A stretch of 64,000 bases of DNA, taken from assembly GCF_019097595.1 (NCBI RefSeq), contig NC_080710.1, positions 8,113,280 to 8,177,279 of the forward strand. The letters run 5' to 3'. The stretch is from Hemibagrus wyckioides. Taxonomy: Eukaryota; Chordata; Actinopteri; Siluriformes; Bagridae. The notes under the pieces were generated by a model. The model had not been told where the DNA came from. It was given only the letters and a program-made list of their open reading frames with translations, and made no database searches. Position numbers and translations under genes: made by a program. Below are positions 23,681-35,924 of the stretch, piece by piece. Numbering within the stretch: position 1 is the first letter of the stretch; every line of letters begins with the position of its first letter.

Positions 23681-24621
23681 ACTTTTTCTAAGCGAATCTC
23701 ACACTCGAGACCAAAGTCCGTCCAAGGTGAAAGTACAAGGAAAGTCTGTTTCGATTGCTATAAAAACTCTGACGAGATTCGGTCTGCCGCTTCACACATG
23801 AGCTCTGGATCAGATATCCGTTCACACATGAAAGGAACCCAAATTAGAATGTTCAAATGTCAGATCCGATGTGCTTTTTGCCGCTCACACTGTCATGCTC
23901 CAGGCAAATTCGTGTCATATATAAGATTCAGTATCGAGCCGAGCCACTTTTGCCTGTAGCTCCATTTATTTATTTAGTTATTTATTTATTTATTTATCTA
24001 AAAGGAGGCAGATTTTTAAACTCTATCGACTGAGCTGATGATCTATTTAATGGATCAAAACAATATGAAAAAAAAGGGGGGTTACTTGTCGATTTTATTT
24101 AGAATAACGGCTAAAACTGGTGGTTTTGTGGCTACGCTAAGTATTAAAAATGACCCGACGTAGACGTTGGAGCTCGAATTCTGCCTCGCGAGCCTGAACT
24201 GTTAATGACCATAAATACATCACCTAATGTTTTCATTTTATAAGTTGTGACTCAGCACCATTCGGAATGAGGTCCTGCCCTCATTTAAATGAGTGAAATG
24301 AACTTCTCCTGTTCTCCTCCTCTTACCTCATTTAATGGGGGAAAAGTTGGAGAGGGTGTGTAGGCGAGGCAGGTACTCAGGAGGAAAAGTGTGCTAGGAT
24401 TTGAGAGGGCACAATGACCTCGTGTGTGTTGCTGATGGCAGAGAGGACGGCGAGACAGAGGGTAGAGACGGAGTGGCCTTTTAAGGGCGTTTGGCATTTT
24501 TTCCAGACGTCCACTGACGGAGGGAGTGAGGGACCGAGTGGGTGTCCAGCTATGCTTAGAATGTATATTTAAGGAATTCCAGGAATGAACTGCTCTGTGC
24601 GTGTGTGTGTTGTGTGTGTGT

Positions 24622-24660
<39 letters not shown>

Positions 24661-24902
24661 TATACAAGTGAACAATAAAAGCAGTTTGACAGCATGGGAG
24701 TGACATCACAAGCGAGCTTCTTGTAAATGGAGTGAATTAAAGACTCTTTTTGAAAACACACACACACACACACGCACAATTATTTTTCTCTTTTGTCTCT
24801 GTAGCCTCACTGAATGGATAATACTGTGAGGAACAGAAAGACAAATCTCCCTCTTGTCTCCTCCTTCGCTGTCTCATCTACTTTGCCTTTATCCTTTATC
24901 TG

Positions 24903-24943
<41 letters not shown>

Positions 24944-25374
24944 AACACCCCTACTCACTCTTTCTCAATAGAATTTAACTCAGTTTTATTGGCATGACAA
25001 ATAATGGCACATCTGTGGTGGATTATGAAGTTTGGAAATATGAAGTAATATTAAAACTAAGGCCAAGGTTCTCAAACTTTTTTTGCAGCTAGTTTATATA
25101 TTTTTTTGCACAACAAAAATTAAACACACTGGGCAAATGGGTTTAATGTAGTGTCATATTTATTTACTGGAATTACATTTTCTTCGCCTTTGTATCCACA
25201 CAAACCAGCAAGTAGATGTAGTAGAATATTTTGGCTCAGAGATACAGTGACTTGCTGCAACACAGCTTGTGTTACAGGCTTTGTGTGGTTGTGTATGTTC
25301 CCATACACGTTTGTGTAGGTTTCATCCACATTCGGTGTCTTTCAGTCTCCAAATTATGTGTTGGTTTAGCAGTC

Positions 25375-25423
<49 letters not shown>

Positions 25424-25425
25424 TC
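23681..25425. other. Non-coding DNA rich in CA/GT tracts
   Basis: (TTTA)n at about 23965-24000, long GT at 24600-24660, CA at 24757-24776 and 24905-24941, GT at 25377-25419. Between these, no gene is recognised; the 164-codon reverse frame at 24285-24779 runs through CA repeats. Confidence 0.55.
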
Positions 25426-25429
25426 CCGT

Positions 25430-25695
25430 GATTTACCCACTTTCCTGACCAGGGTAGCTGACCAAACTGACTGAACATAAGGAATTATGGAATTAAGGAC
25501 TATTTATAGTTTCATTTTACTATGTATGATAATCACTACAGAAAATGGATGGATGGATGGATGGATGGATGGAAGGATGGAAGAAAGAAAAGATGGATGG
25601 ATGGATGGATGGAAGGAAGGATGGCTGGATGGATTGATAGAAGGAAGGATGGCTGGATGGAAGGAAGGATGGATGGATGGATGGATGGATAACGT
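25430..25695 (+). repeat. Interspersed repeat remnant with (GGAT)n array
   Basis: A degenerate end of the 28.8-kb repeat family ('ctacagaaaatggatgg' near 25540) continues into about 150 bp of GGAT/GGAA units to 25692. Confidence 0.7.
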
Positions 25696-25699
25696 TTGC

Positions 25700-26740
25700 C
25701 CTAAAGCTCATCAGATGAAGATGAAAACAAAGACATATCGATGGGGCACAACTAGAGATCTCACCGGCTGGCTATTAAGTGAATGTGGCTTCTTCTTTCT
25801 GGATATATCTCTTGTGAATATATGTGCGTATATATATATATACTGACTGCCTGGGACTGTCTAGCTCCAGCGCTCGCCTCGAATCACAGCATCTTTGACA
25901 TCCAGAGAAATGGGGAAACTGTGGAGTTTGTCAAACATGTAACACTAAAACCATAAGAGTGCATTAAACACTTCAAGTGGAAGAAGAAAGAGGAAATGGA
26001 AGAGGTGCTGTAGGCTTCAGAGTGAAAAGCGTTGATAGTCGCGGTGTCTGGGTGTGCTCGTGTGCATTTTGTGTGCAATATATTCTGTAACACACACACA
26101 CACACAGCAGTTTGATAAAGGGAGGTGATAGCTTGATGAATACATGTTGGTATGCTTGGTGTGGTGCGACTGGAATAAGGGATTTGGGGAATTCAGAATA
26201 GGTTCTACTCAAATAGCCTCAATTTACCTCTCTCTCTCCTGTGCACTCGGTCTTTCTTCTCCCCGCTCGTTTCTCTAGTGCTCCCAGCGGATCGCGGCTG
26301 ATGTCCCTCTCTCTCCCACTCGCTCTCCATCTCTTTCTCTGCATGACTACAGTGCCATTATGGCGAATCAGTAGCCGTGAGGGACTTGGCAGCATGATCT
26401 AGTAGAGCTCGGATTCAGCACGCTCGCCTTGTGCTGAGCTTCGGATTCTATTCTACCGCTCGCATCCGATTGGTCGGAAAGTGTTTATTGGGTTTTAGGA
26501 ACTAATCCCAGATCCAAAGCAAACTAGAGATTTCTTTAGACAGGGACGGACTGTGTAGATGTGTAGAGACTTTTCCTGTAAGGAGACGTTTATTTGACAC
26601 GTATGGAAGGAGCCTCCAGGGTTGGGGCTTTGTAACAGAGAGCTCCTCAAAACTCAAGCAGATATTCACGATATTCAGAGGAATTTTTAAAAATTCCCGT
26701 AGAATTCATGCGTCAATCATGTACCGCTCTCAGAAAGCAT
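25700..26740. other. Non-coding DNA, nothing recognised
   Basis: Contains short TA and CA tracts (about 25830, 26092-26107) and a CT-rich patch at about 26230-26340. Confidence 0.45.
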
Positions 26741-26744
26741 CATT

Positions 26745-26865
26745 ACAGGTCTACACTGGTACGAGTTTAAAAGGAAGATTTGTGTTATTGAAAATGTAAC
26801 CATTTAAATAGTTTTCCAGAAAAAAAAATGAAATCACTAAAAAAAATCCTGGAGGAATTGAACAG
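26745..26865 (+). repeat. Dispersed repeat, copy 1
   Basis: Shares 'agtttaaaagga', 'agttttcc' and 'aatcctg.gg' blocks in the same order with 35925-36085. The class is unknown. Confidence 0.4.
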
Positions 26866-26869
26866 AAAC

Positions 26870-27679
26870 GAAGTTTGTTATATGTAACGATATATATGTT
26901 ATATAACGAAATTTGTTATATGTTCTAATGTGATTGATAATAGAAACTAAGTGGAAAGAGACAAAAACATACATGACATACAGGTTTAACATGGTAACTA
27001 CAGAGCTTTACTCCAATATTAGCAGGCTAAGTCTCATGGCTCATGCAGCTCCTTGCTCACACTCAGAGCAGAGCAGATGCTAAATATCTGCCCCCTTCCT
27101 TATCCTTCAGCTCACAGACAACCATAATCACTGAGCATCTTTCCGTCTGATTTTCTAATCAATCATAAAACTGTTGTCCTGCTAGTGTATGCTTGCTATC
27201 AAGTAAGTTAGCTAGCTTTACAGAGTGTCGATATGTGTACGACAATATCTGGCTAGCTAACTTTTAAATGTAGCTAGAAAGCAGAAGTTACAGTGAGTGG
27301 AGCATTCAGCATCTAGCAATAATTCAATATCTAGCAATACTGTGTTGACTGTAGATTATTTATCTCTGCACGGGTTTCCTCAAGGTTGTGTGCCACTTGG
27401 TGGATTGGCTAAGATAAACTGTGTGTGTGTTGTGGTTGATGGTAAGGCTTCCCATCCTCTGTGTATTTTCACCTCAAGCCCAGGATCGACTCTGGATCCT
27501 TCGTGACCCTGAAGCTGGAAGCGAGCGAATGAGTTAAATAAGCTATAAGTAAACTGTGTTTTAATCACCACACTAAATGGACTGCAAAGAACATTTTGCA
27601 GCGATAAGGTGTGCTGAGGCATTAGCCGGATCTGAAACCCCGCAGCCGTTTTCCCCAGGCTCCAGTCTGCTGTGAGATC

Positions 27680-27719
<40 letters not shown>

Positions 27720-28770
27720 TCTCATCTCTGCTGCAGCGTGTTCTTCATGTGCTATTCTGAGCTTCAATTTCAAGGTTCTTTTGCATAACAACTTCTAAGT
27801 CTTTTCAGTTATACAAACCACTCATGACTCACTTTCACTTGAAAAAAAATCTATTTGTTTGGTGGAGAGGACCAAATCTTTTTAACTGCACTGTTCGTGA
27901 AGCTTTCAGGAAACTTCAAAATCGTAAAAGAAAAAAAAAAGGGGTTTTTTAAAAGTTCGATAAACATGCCTGATTGTAATTGTACTGCAGAGTGTAGACT
28001 ATAGTTGGAGTTTTAACCTCCTCGATTTTAGAAACATTTTCATGGATTATCAAAGACGTTTTGTCCTTCAGAATTTTGTTCTGTATCTGTATTCCCGCTT
28101 CAGGAGGTTTGCCCTGGAACACAAAGCCTCCACCACCTGGTGGTGTTTAACCACCTGATAATATCGACTTCTTCTTTTCATTGAAACATGTACATTGAAA
28201 TGCCAGCACTGTCAGTAGGCGTCAGCTTATAACTGCTAGCTCAGTTTTTGTGTCTGCCTTTTCACTATATATAACAAATTTCAGTTTTAGTTCCCAAACG
28301 ATAAACAAACTGGCAGCTTAATTTAAACCTGATCGAACCCCTGACCAGTGACTAAGCTGTTACTAAGGATGAAAAAAGGAATGAATGAATACAAAGCATT
28401 CAGTGCATTTACAGCAATCACCTCACATCTGGATAAAACTAAAAACCAACCAGATAACACGTTGGCTATTATAAATAAATAAACAAACAAACAAACAAAC
28501 AAACAAACAAATAAATAAATAAATAATATAACCGTTGATGTGGGAAGTGAAGACTTTCCTTTAACTGCAGCTGCACCTGCTGATATCATTCTAATAATAT
28601 GTAAATAAGCATATAAAAAAGTTTTATAGTGGAGGATTTTAAACATCCGCCTTCAGTGTGTTCCTGTTCGTTGTGTTTTTATTCCTGCTGTCATGCAGTA
28701 CTCCTTTATTTCTACGTATCTTTCTGTAAGTTGTGTAGATGTGTTTATAGACATGCGGGCTTCATGGTTA
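26870..28770. other. Non-coding DNA with diverged repeat
   Basis: About 27360-27530 looks like a very diverged copy of the 28.8-kb family ('gggtttcctcaagg', 'cctcaagcccaggatcgact'). (CT)n lies at 27683-27716 and (AAAC)n/(AAAT)n at about 28475-28527. No gene is recognised. Confidence 0.45.
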
Positions 28771-28779
28771 GTGGGTTTG

Positions 28780-29070
28780 GCTTAGGGTTAGAGGATGGAT
28801 TCCTGCCTGCGTGTCCAGATGTTCTCGCTGTGCTTCAGGGGGTTTCCTCTGGATGCTCCGGTTTCCTTCCACAGTCCAAAGACATGCGCGATAGGCTGAG
28901 TGGCATCTATAAATTGCTTGTAGTGTGTGAATGTGTCCTGTGATGCATTGGCACCCTATTCAGGATGTCCCCTGCCTTGTCCCCCGAGTCCACTGGGAAA
29001 GACTCCAGGCTCCATGTGACCCTGTGTAGGATAAGCGCTACAGAAAATGAATGAATGGATGGATGGATTG
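28780..29070 (+). repeat. Interspersed repeat with (GGAT)n tail, best copy
   Basis: Ordered blocks: 'gggggtttcctctggatgct', 'cagtccaaagacatgc', 'gtagtgtgtgaatgtgtcc', 'tgccttgtcccc', 'ggctccatgtgacc', 'aggataagcgctacagaaaa', then GAATGGAT repeats. The same layout occurs reversed at 13018-13285 and 52441-52740. It is an abundant fish repeat with a tetranucleotide tail. Confidence 0.75.
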
Positions 29071-29416
29071 TAGTGAAAACACATGCTGTGTTTGAATGAG
29101 AAATGTTTTGACAGTCATTGGAGCGTGACTTTATAGCACATGCTTAATATTCCGACACTTTTAATGTGCAAAAGCTTTCTATGTACTCAAATCTGTCTCC
29201 TATTTGTACCTGGAACACTTAAATTCTCAGAGAGACAGAGCGAGAGCGAGAGTGAGAGAGAGAGATATTGTGTTCATAGCTTTTATGGCTTGGGGAGAGT
29301 ATTGTGTGTGTGTGTTCCTCTAACTGCTGCTTGCATCGGTCTCTGTCCTCTTGCTGAACTTTCCTGCTTGACAGAGCCGATGGCCAGCATCTTGGCCGTG
29401 ACAGAGGTAATGGAAG

Positions 29417-29452
<36 letters not shown>

Positions 29453-29540
29453 ACAATGTGAAGAATAGCTGGGGAAATGTGTTTGTCACCCTGCCAGGTC
29501 TGCTGTACTTTCTGATCACACTGGAACGTCTCAGGGGAAT
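29071..29540. other. Non-coding DNA with GA tracts
   Basis: GA tracts at 29241-29263 and 29423-29451. Frames crossing them on both strands are artefacts. Confidence 0.5.
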
Positions 29541-29544
29541 GGCT

Positions 29545-29615
29545 CACCTCATTGGCCGGGTGGTTCGGATCGGAAAACGCCGCTCTCTCCCCGATTGGCC
29601 GTTGCCTGGCGACGG
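29545..29615. promoter_or_regulatory. Promoter-like CCAAT/X-box cluster
   Basis: Two inverted CCAAT boxes (ATTGGCC at 29551 and 29594) are about 43 bp apart, the second directly abutting GTTGCCTGGCGAC at 29601-29613, an RFX X-box-like palindrome with a one-base spacer. Adjacent CCAAT and X-box sites are a known NF-Y/RFX arrangement. No open exon is seen nearby, so promoter activity is inference. Confidence 0.35.
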
Positions 29616-30464
29616 GCTGCTGGGTAGCAAATAACATTACTGAGGTGTGATTGATGGAACCAGTGCCCAGCTGCGTAGGGAGAGATAGAAAAAAAAACAG
29701 AGATGGAAAAAGCAGGAGAGGTGTGTGTCCGCTTCGTGTTGAGACAGGAAGCCTGGGCGAGTGTAATTACAGGACAATAAGTCCAATCAGTCACTGTAAA
29801 CAAGCTTATCCTTCCAACTGGGGGATCCTCTGCAGTGTCACCACATCACACATCTGTGTGTGTGTGTGTGTGTGTGTGCGCGCTCTATTTTAGTCTATTT
29901 ACAGGGCCAAGAATTCCCTCTGGTGATGTCCCTGTAATAACATAAAGAGGACAAAATGTGAAATTTCACCAAAAAAAGAAATAAATAAAAACAGCCTCCT
30001 CCAAAGGAAAGGATTTCCATTTACTGAGCTGCTGAATTTAAGTTGAGGGTTGCAATTATCTATAGGCGCAGCGTTTAGCTCTGACATTACTAAGGTTAAT
30101 GGAAAACCCCATCAAGATGGTGATACTAAAGTGTTTGTGAGGGCGCACACAAATGAGCCTTGTGATTAGCGCACTGCAACACTGCAACACAAAAACACAG
30201 AAGTCTTTAGAGAGCACAGAGCGAGACACAAGAAAGAGCTGGGATGACGGAAGATGACGGGTGAACATGTTGATGGTGAGGGAGGAGAGAGGGAGCAAGT
30301 GTGCACTCTTTATTCTCACGCTGCTGATTAACACACATCCGTCACCTGTGCTACTGTGACACGACTCCGAGTCAGAGCTGACGAAGAAGAACGTTATTTA
30401 TCTAAAGGCAATAAAGTCGGGTCACCTTGCATCGCTGACTGAACAGTGAATAGATGCTTGAGAG

Positions 30465-30514
<50 letters not shown>

Positions 30515-30845
30515 AGAAAGACAGACAGAGAGAGAGAGAGATAAGGATCTTCATTCAGCAAGACAATGAATTCATTTTCTAGGATGTCATGTTTCAATAA
30601 GATGGAGGATAAAAGGGGAAACCGTCCAAATAAAAATAACAAAAACATTACAGGATAAATGTCTCTCCGTTCGCACAAATTAGAACCGACAAACGCTTAG
30701 CATTTAATACGATTTAATTAAATTATTATTTTTACAGCTCAGATTAACAGCACTGTTATCAGCACACGCTTGTTTCCTGAAAGCACCAGAGATCAACGTT
30801 CCTTGCTCTCCTCACGCATTCATTAGCATGGAATCAAGTGACAAA

Positions 30846-30880
<35 letters not shown>

Positions 30881-32045
30881 AAAGAATTAATTCATTTTAT
30901 AATAATAATAATAATAATAATAATATTAAATAGTTTTAAAAAACATATTTAATTAAATTATCCCTTAATTACGCCGTAAAACGAACAGTTATTTTCCAGC
31001 AAGAGTAATATTAACGCAATAATCATATCATGTACAGTCGGTTCAGACAGTTAAGCAGGAATAGTAGTGTGATTCTCCGTTTCTAACAATATCAAGGTGA
31101 AATAACAGTAAACATTAATTATAATTTTTAATACCTGTATTATGTGCAGCGACATGCACAAACACGGAGCTCATAATCACAACACAGCCTGATGAAGACT
31201 AATATACACCGGAGGGAAAATACAATAAAGACAAATAAGACAAAAGAAAAAGATAAACAGGAGTGAGGAGTGCTGTATAACCACTTTCTGTGACAAGCTC
31301 CTGTCTTATATTTAATAGTTTAGCAGTTTGGAGGACAAAAAAACATATACTTACAAAAAGTATAAGGAATAAAGAGTATAGAGAATGACTGGAGTCTGTC
31401 TGAAAGCCAAACCTTGCATAGAGCTTGAAAGCTGAAGAAATTCTTCTAGCAGGATTTTGTTTTTTCCTTTTCACTTTTTAGATTTCATCGTCCACTTTAT
31501 TAGGAACATCCACACATTCGTGTGGCAACAGCAGCACACTCTGACAACAGTGTTGTCAGTGTCGTGATTTGTGTGTGTTAAGAACGAATACTTCAGACAG
31601 GAATGTGTTCTAGCAATGATCTTACGAAGCTCAGGAACTACATGTGCTGTTAATGACAACCAGGCGAAACGTCCGCAGACACTTCATACACAGACCCATG
31701 TGTTATGGTCAGTCTTTGGATCCTTTGGTACTGTTCGGGGACATTACTGGGCTTTTAAAAGCAGTACAGAAATGAAAGAAAATATTTTAAAATATTGACA
31801 AATATCTTAATCTTTAACAAATATCTCAAACGTTTATATAAATTCATTAATAAAAAAAAATGCGATAATAAAGATCTTGGTGCCATCAATCTAAAAATTA
31901 AATATAATTTAAAAATTCAATTAATGTTGTTTTTTTTTGACTGATTTATCAATGAACAATAATAGAAGCATGAGCACGAAGTCACTGGTGATGAAATGCA
32001 GCCCTCTAATATGGATCTGCAAATGCGGCTGATTTTACAACAAAT
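29616..32045. other. Non-coding DNA with simple repeats
   Basis: GT at 29856-29880, GA at 30464-30540, (AAAT)n at about 30842-30882, (ATA)n at about 30899-30925. A 'cactttattaggaacatcc' stretch near 31493 resembles the fold-back element terminus at 13970. No gene is recognised. Confidence 0.5.
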
Positions 32046-32049
32046 TCCA

Positions 32050-32185
32050 TTTCATTTTATTCGTATAGCGTTTTAACAGTGGATATTGGCTCCAAACAGC
32101 TTTAAAGAAACATTAAAATACAGAATAAAAATGCAGAAGTTTGTATGTATGCTTAATGAGCGAGCCTGAGGCATCTGTGGCAAAC
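32050..32185 (-). repeat. Interspersed repeat, 'CAAATAAAAT' family
   Basis: Reverse-oriented relative of 12395-12575 and 56523-57000 ('catttcattttattcgtata', 'gagcctgaggcatctgtggca'). Confidence 0.5.
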
Positions 32186-32960
32186 ACTTAAAAAAGATAA
32201 AACTGGTCAGTTTGACCTGAACACCACATAAGTGTTCTTTCTTACTCTTTATTAACTTAGCTCTCAGGGCTAATGCTTTAAAATACTAGTAGAGCTCAGA
32301 TACTGCTATTACCAGCCTGCTGCTGCTACTAATAATTATAATCATCATCCTCATCCTTCATTTTCTTCACAAGCCTTAATTCACTGACCTTCCCCACTAC
32401 TGCTGCTGTGTCACTACAAGAGCACCCTGAACCTGCGATTCCACAGCACCCTGCAGTCTGTATGACGTCTGACGCTGACACTAAAACCCAAGCTTTATGG
32501 TGTGACACGCTCAAGCTTTGACTTTAGTCAGCTTTTAAGTACACATAGTCATTTCTCACACCCTTAAGTAACACACTATTGCAGTAACACTTTATTACCG
32601 TGAAGGTACTGGTTATCCTTCGAGCTCTTGCTGCTTTACCGTCACAATCAACTGTGGATCAACAATATAGATAAATTTACTACTGTAAATGATCCACTGC
32701 CGCTTTTTTCAAAATCGTCCTGCTGTTAGAATAGAAAGACTTGATTGTCATTGTATGGCTCAGCACGCAGTGCAATTTTTTTGTGCGATGCTCCTGTTGA
32801 TGTCATAAGTGACAAATATAAACAGTAAGAGCAGCAAGAAGGTAAAATGAAGAAGTTAAAAACAAGTTATTTAAGGAAGCTAAATATTTTATTAGCTAAA
32901 TATGATTCCAGTTTTGATCTTGCTAGGAATTTGTTCATGTTCTTAAAGGAAGTCTGTGCC
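32186..32960. other. Non-coding DNA, nothing recognised
   Basis: AT-rich sequence, no repeat or exon recognised with confidence. Confidence 0.4.
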
Positions 32961-32962
32961 AT

Positions 32963-33141
32963 AACTTACATTTCTGGCATTTGGCACACGCCCTTATCCA
33001 GAGCGACTTACAATTTATCTCACCTTATACAACTGAGCAATTGAGGGTTAAGGGCATCGTTCAGGGGCCCAGCAGTGGCAGCTCAGTGGACCTGGGATTC
33101 AAACTCATAGCAGTCCAACACCTTAACCACTAAGCTTCCAC
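32963..33141 (-). mobile_element. tRNA-derived SINE
   Basis: Read on the minus strand it begins with a tRNA-like head (A-box-like 'agcttagtggttaagg', B-box-like 'gagtttgaatccc'). It ends in the tail 'gataaggg...gccaaatgcc' shared with the SINE at 44517-44893. Insertion orientation is minus. Confidence 0.7.
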
Positions 33142-33193
33142 AAAATTTGTGTCATAAGGGCATTAAAAGGTGGAGATATACTGCCTTTAATAA

Positions 33194-33695
33194 TATACAC
33201 TGACCAGGCATAACATAATGACCACCTGCGTAATATTATGTTGGTTGCTGCCAAAACAGCCCTGACCCGTCATTAACTTCTTCAGCAATTTGAGCAACAG
33301 TAGCTTGTCTGTTGGATCAGATCACACGGGCCAGCCTTCACTCCCCACCTCCATCAATGAACCTTGGCCGTCCATGACCCTGTCACCAGTTCACCACTGT
33401 TCCTTCCTTGTACCACTTTTGATAGGTACTGACCACTGCAGACCAGGAACACCCCACAAGATCTGCAGTTTTGGAGATGCTCTGATCCAGTGGTCTAGCC
33501 ATCACAATTTGGCCCTTCATCAAACTCGCTCAAATCCTTACGCTTGTCCATTTGTCCTGCTTCTAACACATCAACCTTGAGGACAAAATGTTCACTTGCT
33601 GCCTAATATATCCCACCCACTAACAGGTGCCATGATGAGGAAATAATCAGTGTTATTCACGTCACCTCTCAGTGGTCATAATGTTATGGCTGATT

Positions 33696-33702
<7 letters not shown>
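33194..33702 (-). mobile_element. Internally deleted Tc1/mariner element with both ends
   Basis: A compact copy of about 509 bp with both terminal inverted repeats: TATACACTGACCAGGCATAA on the left and its counterpart ending in TGATTGGTATA on the right, both at TA. The minus strand carries the transposase start (ATG at 33551), frameshifted soon after relative to 6331, and the core of the gene is missing. The deletion joins near 33271. The + strand frame 33290-33580 is antisense. Confidence 0.85.
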
Positions 33703-33761
<59 letters not shown>

Positions 33762-33765
33762 TATA
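33703..33765. repeat. (TA)n microsatellite
   Basis: About 28 TA units directly abutting the transposon end, possibly grown from its TA target site. Confidence 0.9.
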
Positions 33766-33825
33766 CCAATATATATATAAGTGACTAATAGCTGAGGCAA
33801 AATTCCACTTTCACTTTTAAGGGTT

Positions 33826-33920
33826 AGTGACCTTGCCCAAGGCAGTGTGGATTGAAGCACAGCCTCATGGTCAGTAGCTCTGAAATCTGAACCCGAGGCG
33901 CTGAGCTACACCGCTGATGT
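33826..33920 (-). repeat. Diverged SINE fragment
   Basis: 'gggttagtgaccttgcccaa' and 'gaacccgaggcgctgagcta' read like a minus-strand tRNA-type SINE head and body. It is short and diverged. Confidence 0.4.
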
Positions 33921-33924
33921 GCTC

Positions 33925-35000
33925 CTGCTCCCAGAGGAGCCATGTCTTTAATCCTTGTTTATGAGAATTATAGCCTAGTTAAATAACCAAGCTGTGCAAA
34001 AGCACTGTTGCAGGTGACTGTTAGTGCCAGTTTTACAATGCTGAGAGGGTAATTGGCGACACACTGAAATTTAACTTGTCTGCAGCGTGAAACAACTCGT
34101 ACTTAATGTCAAGTGGACAACCTTTTAATCCTTCTGTCTGGTCAGATACAGAGATGTTTGTCCCAGGGGTTTTGAGAAGAGATTTGCCAGACCTGAGTGC
34201 AGGGAGTTTAGGAGGAATTATTATGATAGGGAAAAAAAACAGATTAATTCAGAAAATCTGTGATGCAGCTTTATTGTTTCAGCATCCCACCTCCGACTGT
34301 GTTTATCCTAACAATGGCTCCTGGGGTTTAGTCACAGAAGAATACAATCTGCTAATTAAGCAGTACTAAAACATTCATTCAGGGAAAGAGAACCGGAAAT
34401 GAAGGGATACCACGTCGACACGGTCTAATTTAAATTCAGCAAATGTTTGGTTTATCAGAACTTTACATTTTTCCCCATAAGCTTTAAAGAATCGAAATAA
34501 AGTACATCTCTTTGCAGGCTGAGTGTCTGGCTCATTCATAGCTGAATTCCATAAATGTGGCCATGGTTACTGGTAAAATTCTAAACTGCTTAAACACACA
34601 GGGATAGATTCTGGGTCAGTATTGCATTCGTCACTCTTACTAGATATCTTTTATATTTTTTCTGTAGATACTGAGTAATATACTAACTTTTTTTTATTAA
34701 CCTTGCTGGTTATGTAGTGCTTACAAGCTAAAGGAAATTAATTTGTTTCCTCCATGATCCCGCCTCCCATTTATAGCTAGCTAGTAATTTTCTTCCTGTA
34801 CATGGTCAGTTAGGCTGTAAATACACAAAATACTGGCACATAAAATAACATCACTGTGCTCACTGATCCATAGTTGATGCTTCCATTTTTAACATATTTT
34901 TGTGGATGTTCAGTTTCTTCAGGATTTCATGAGTTTACGATCACGGATTATGGAAAGGAACGCAAAATCAAACAAACTCTGCAGTATTTGAGCCAAAAGT
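33925..35000. other. Non-coding DNA, nothing recognised
   Basis: Unique-looking AT-rich sequence. The 87-codon frame at 34106-34369 has no domain features. Confidence 0.4.
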
Positions 35001-35009
35001 TTTTTGAGT

Positions 35010-35860
35010 CATGTGGCGTCATCATGTCATATGGTGTCATTACATCATGTATCATCATTACATCACATCATGGGGCGTCATCACATTAGGTGGCTTCACA
35101 TCATGTGGCGTCATTACTTCATATGGTGTCATCACATCATGTGGTGTCATTACATCATATGGTGTCATCACATCATGTGGCGTCATTACTTCATATGGTG
35201 TCATCACATCATGTGGCGTCATTACATCATATGGTGTCATTACTTCATATGGTGTCATCACATCATGTGGCGTCATTACATCATATGGTGTCATCACATC
35301 ATGGGGCGTCATTACATCTGGTGGCTTCATCGCATCATGTGGCGTCATCACATCATGTGGCGTCATCACATCATGTGGCGTCATCACATCATGTGGCGTC
35401 ATCACATCATATGGTGTCATCACATCATGTGGCGTCATCACATCATATGGTGTCATCACATCATGTGGCGTCATTACATCATATGGTGTCATTACATCAT
35501 ATGGTGTCATCACATCATGTGGCGTCATTACTTCATATGGTGTCATCACATCATGTGGCATCATTACATCATATGGTGTCATTACTTCATATGGTGTCAT
35601 CACATCATGTGGCGTCATTACATCATATGGTGTCATCACATCATGGGGCGTCATTACATCTGGTGGCTTCATCACATCAGGTGGCGTCATCACATCAGGT
35701 GGCGTCATCACATCATGTGGCGTCATTACATCATGTGGCGTCATCATATCATGTGGCGTCATCATATCATGTGGCGTCATCACATCAGGTGGCGTCATTA
35801 CATCAGGTGGCGTCATCAAACCATATGGCATCATTACATCATGTGGCATCATCACATCAC
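35010..35860. repeat. 18-bp minisatellite with higher-order structure
   Basis: About 47 copies of an 18-bp unit alternating between 'tgtggcgtcatcacatca' and 'tatggtgtcatcacatca' types. The marker 'atggggcgtc' recurs at 35301 and 35643, 342 bp (19 units) apart, within matching surroundings, showing a higher-order duplication. The period is a multiple of three, so frames of 264-308 codons open in three + frames and 265 codons on the minus strand. All are artefacts. Confidence 0.95.
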
Positions 35861-35924
35861 ATCCTCTTCAATTCACCTGCGTAGAACATGAATACACCTG
35901 TCATAGAAAGTCATTACATATGTC

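Noticed and set aside
33290..33580. 96-codon frame on the + strand
   Set aside because: Antisense of the Tc1 transposase remnant that runs on the minus strand.
35010..35860. CRISPR-like regular repeats
   Set aside because: Units are contiguous without unique spacers, and the context is vertebrate DNA.
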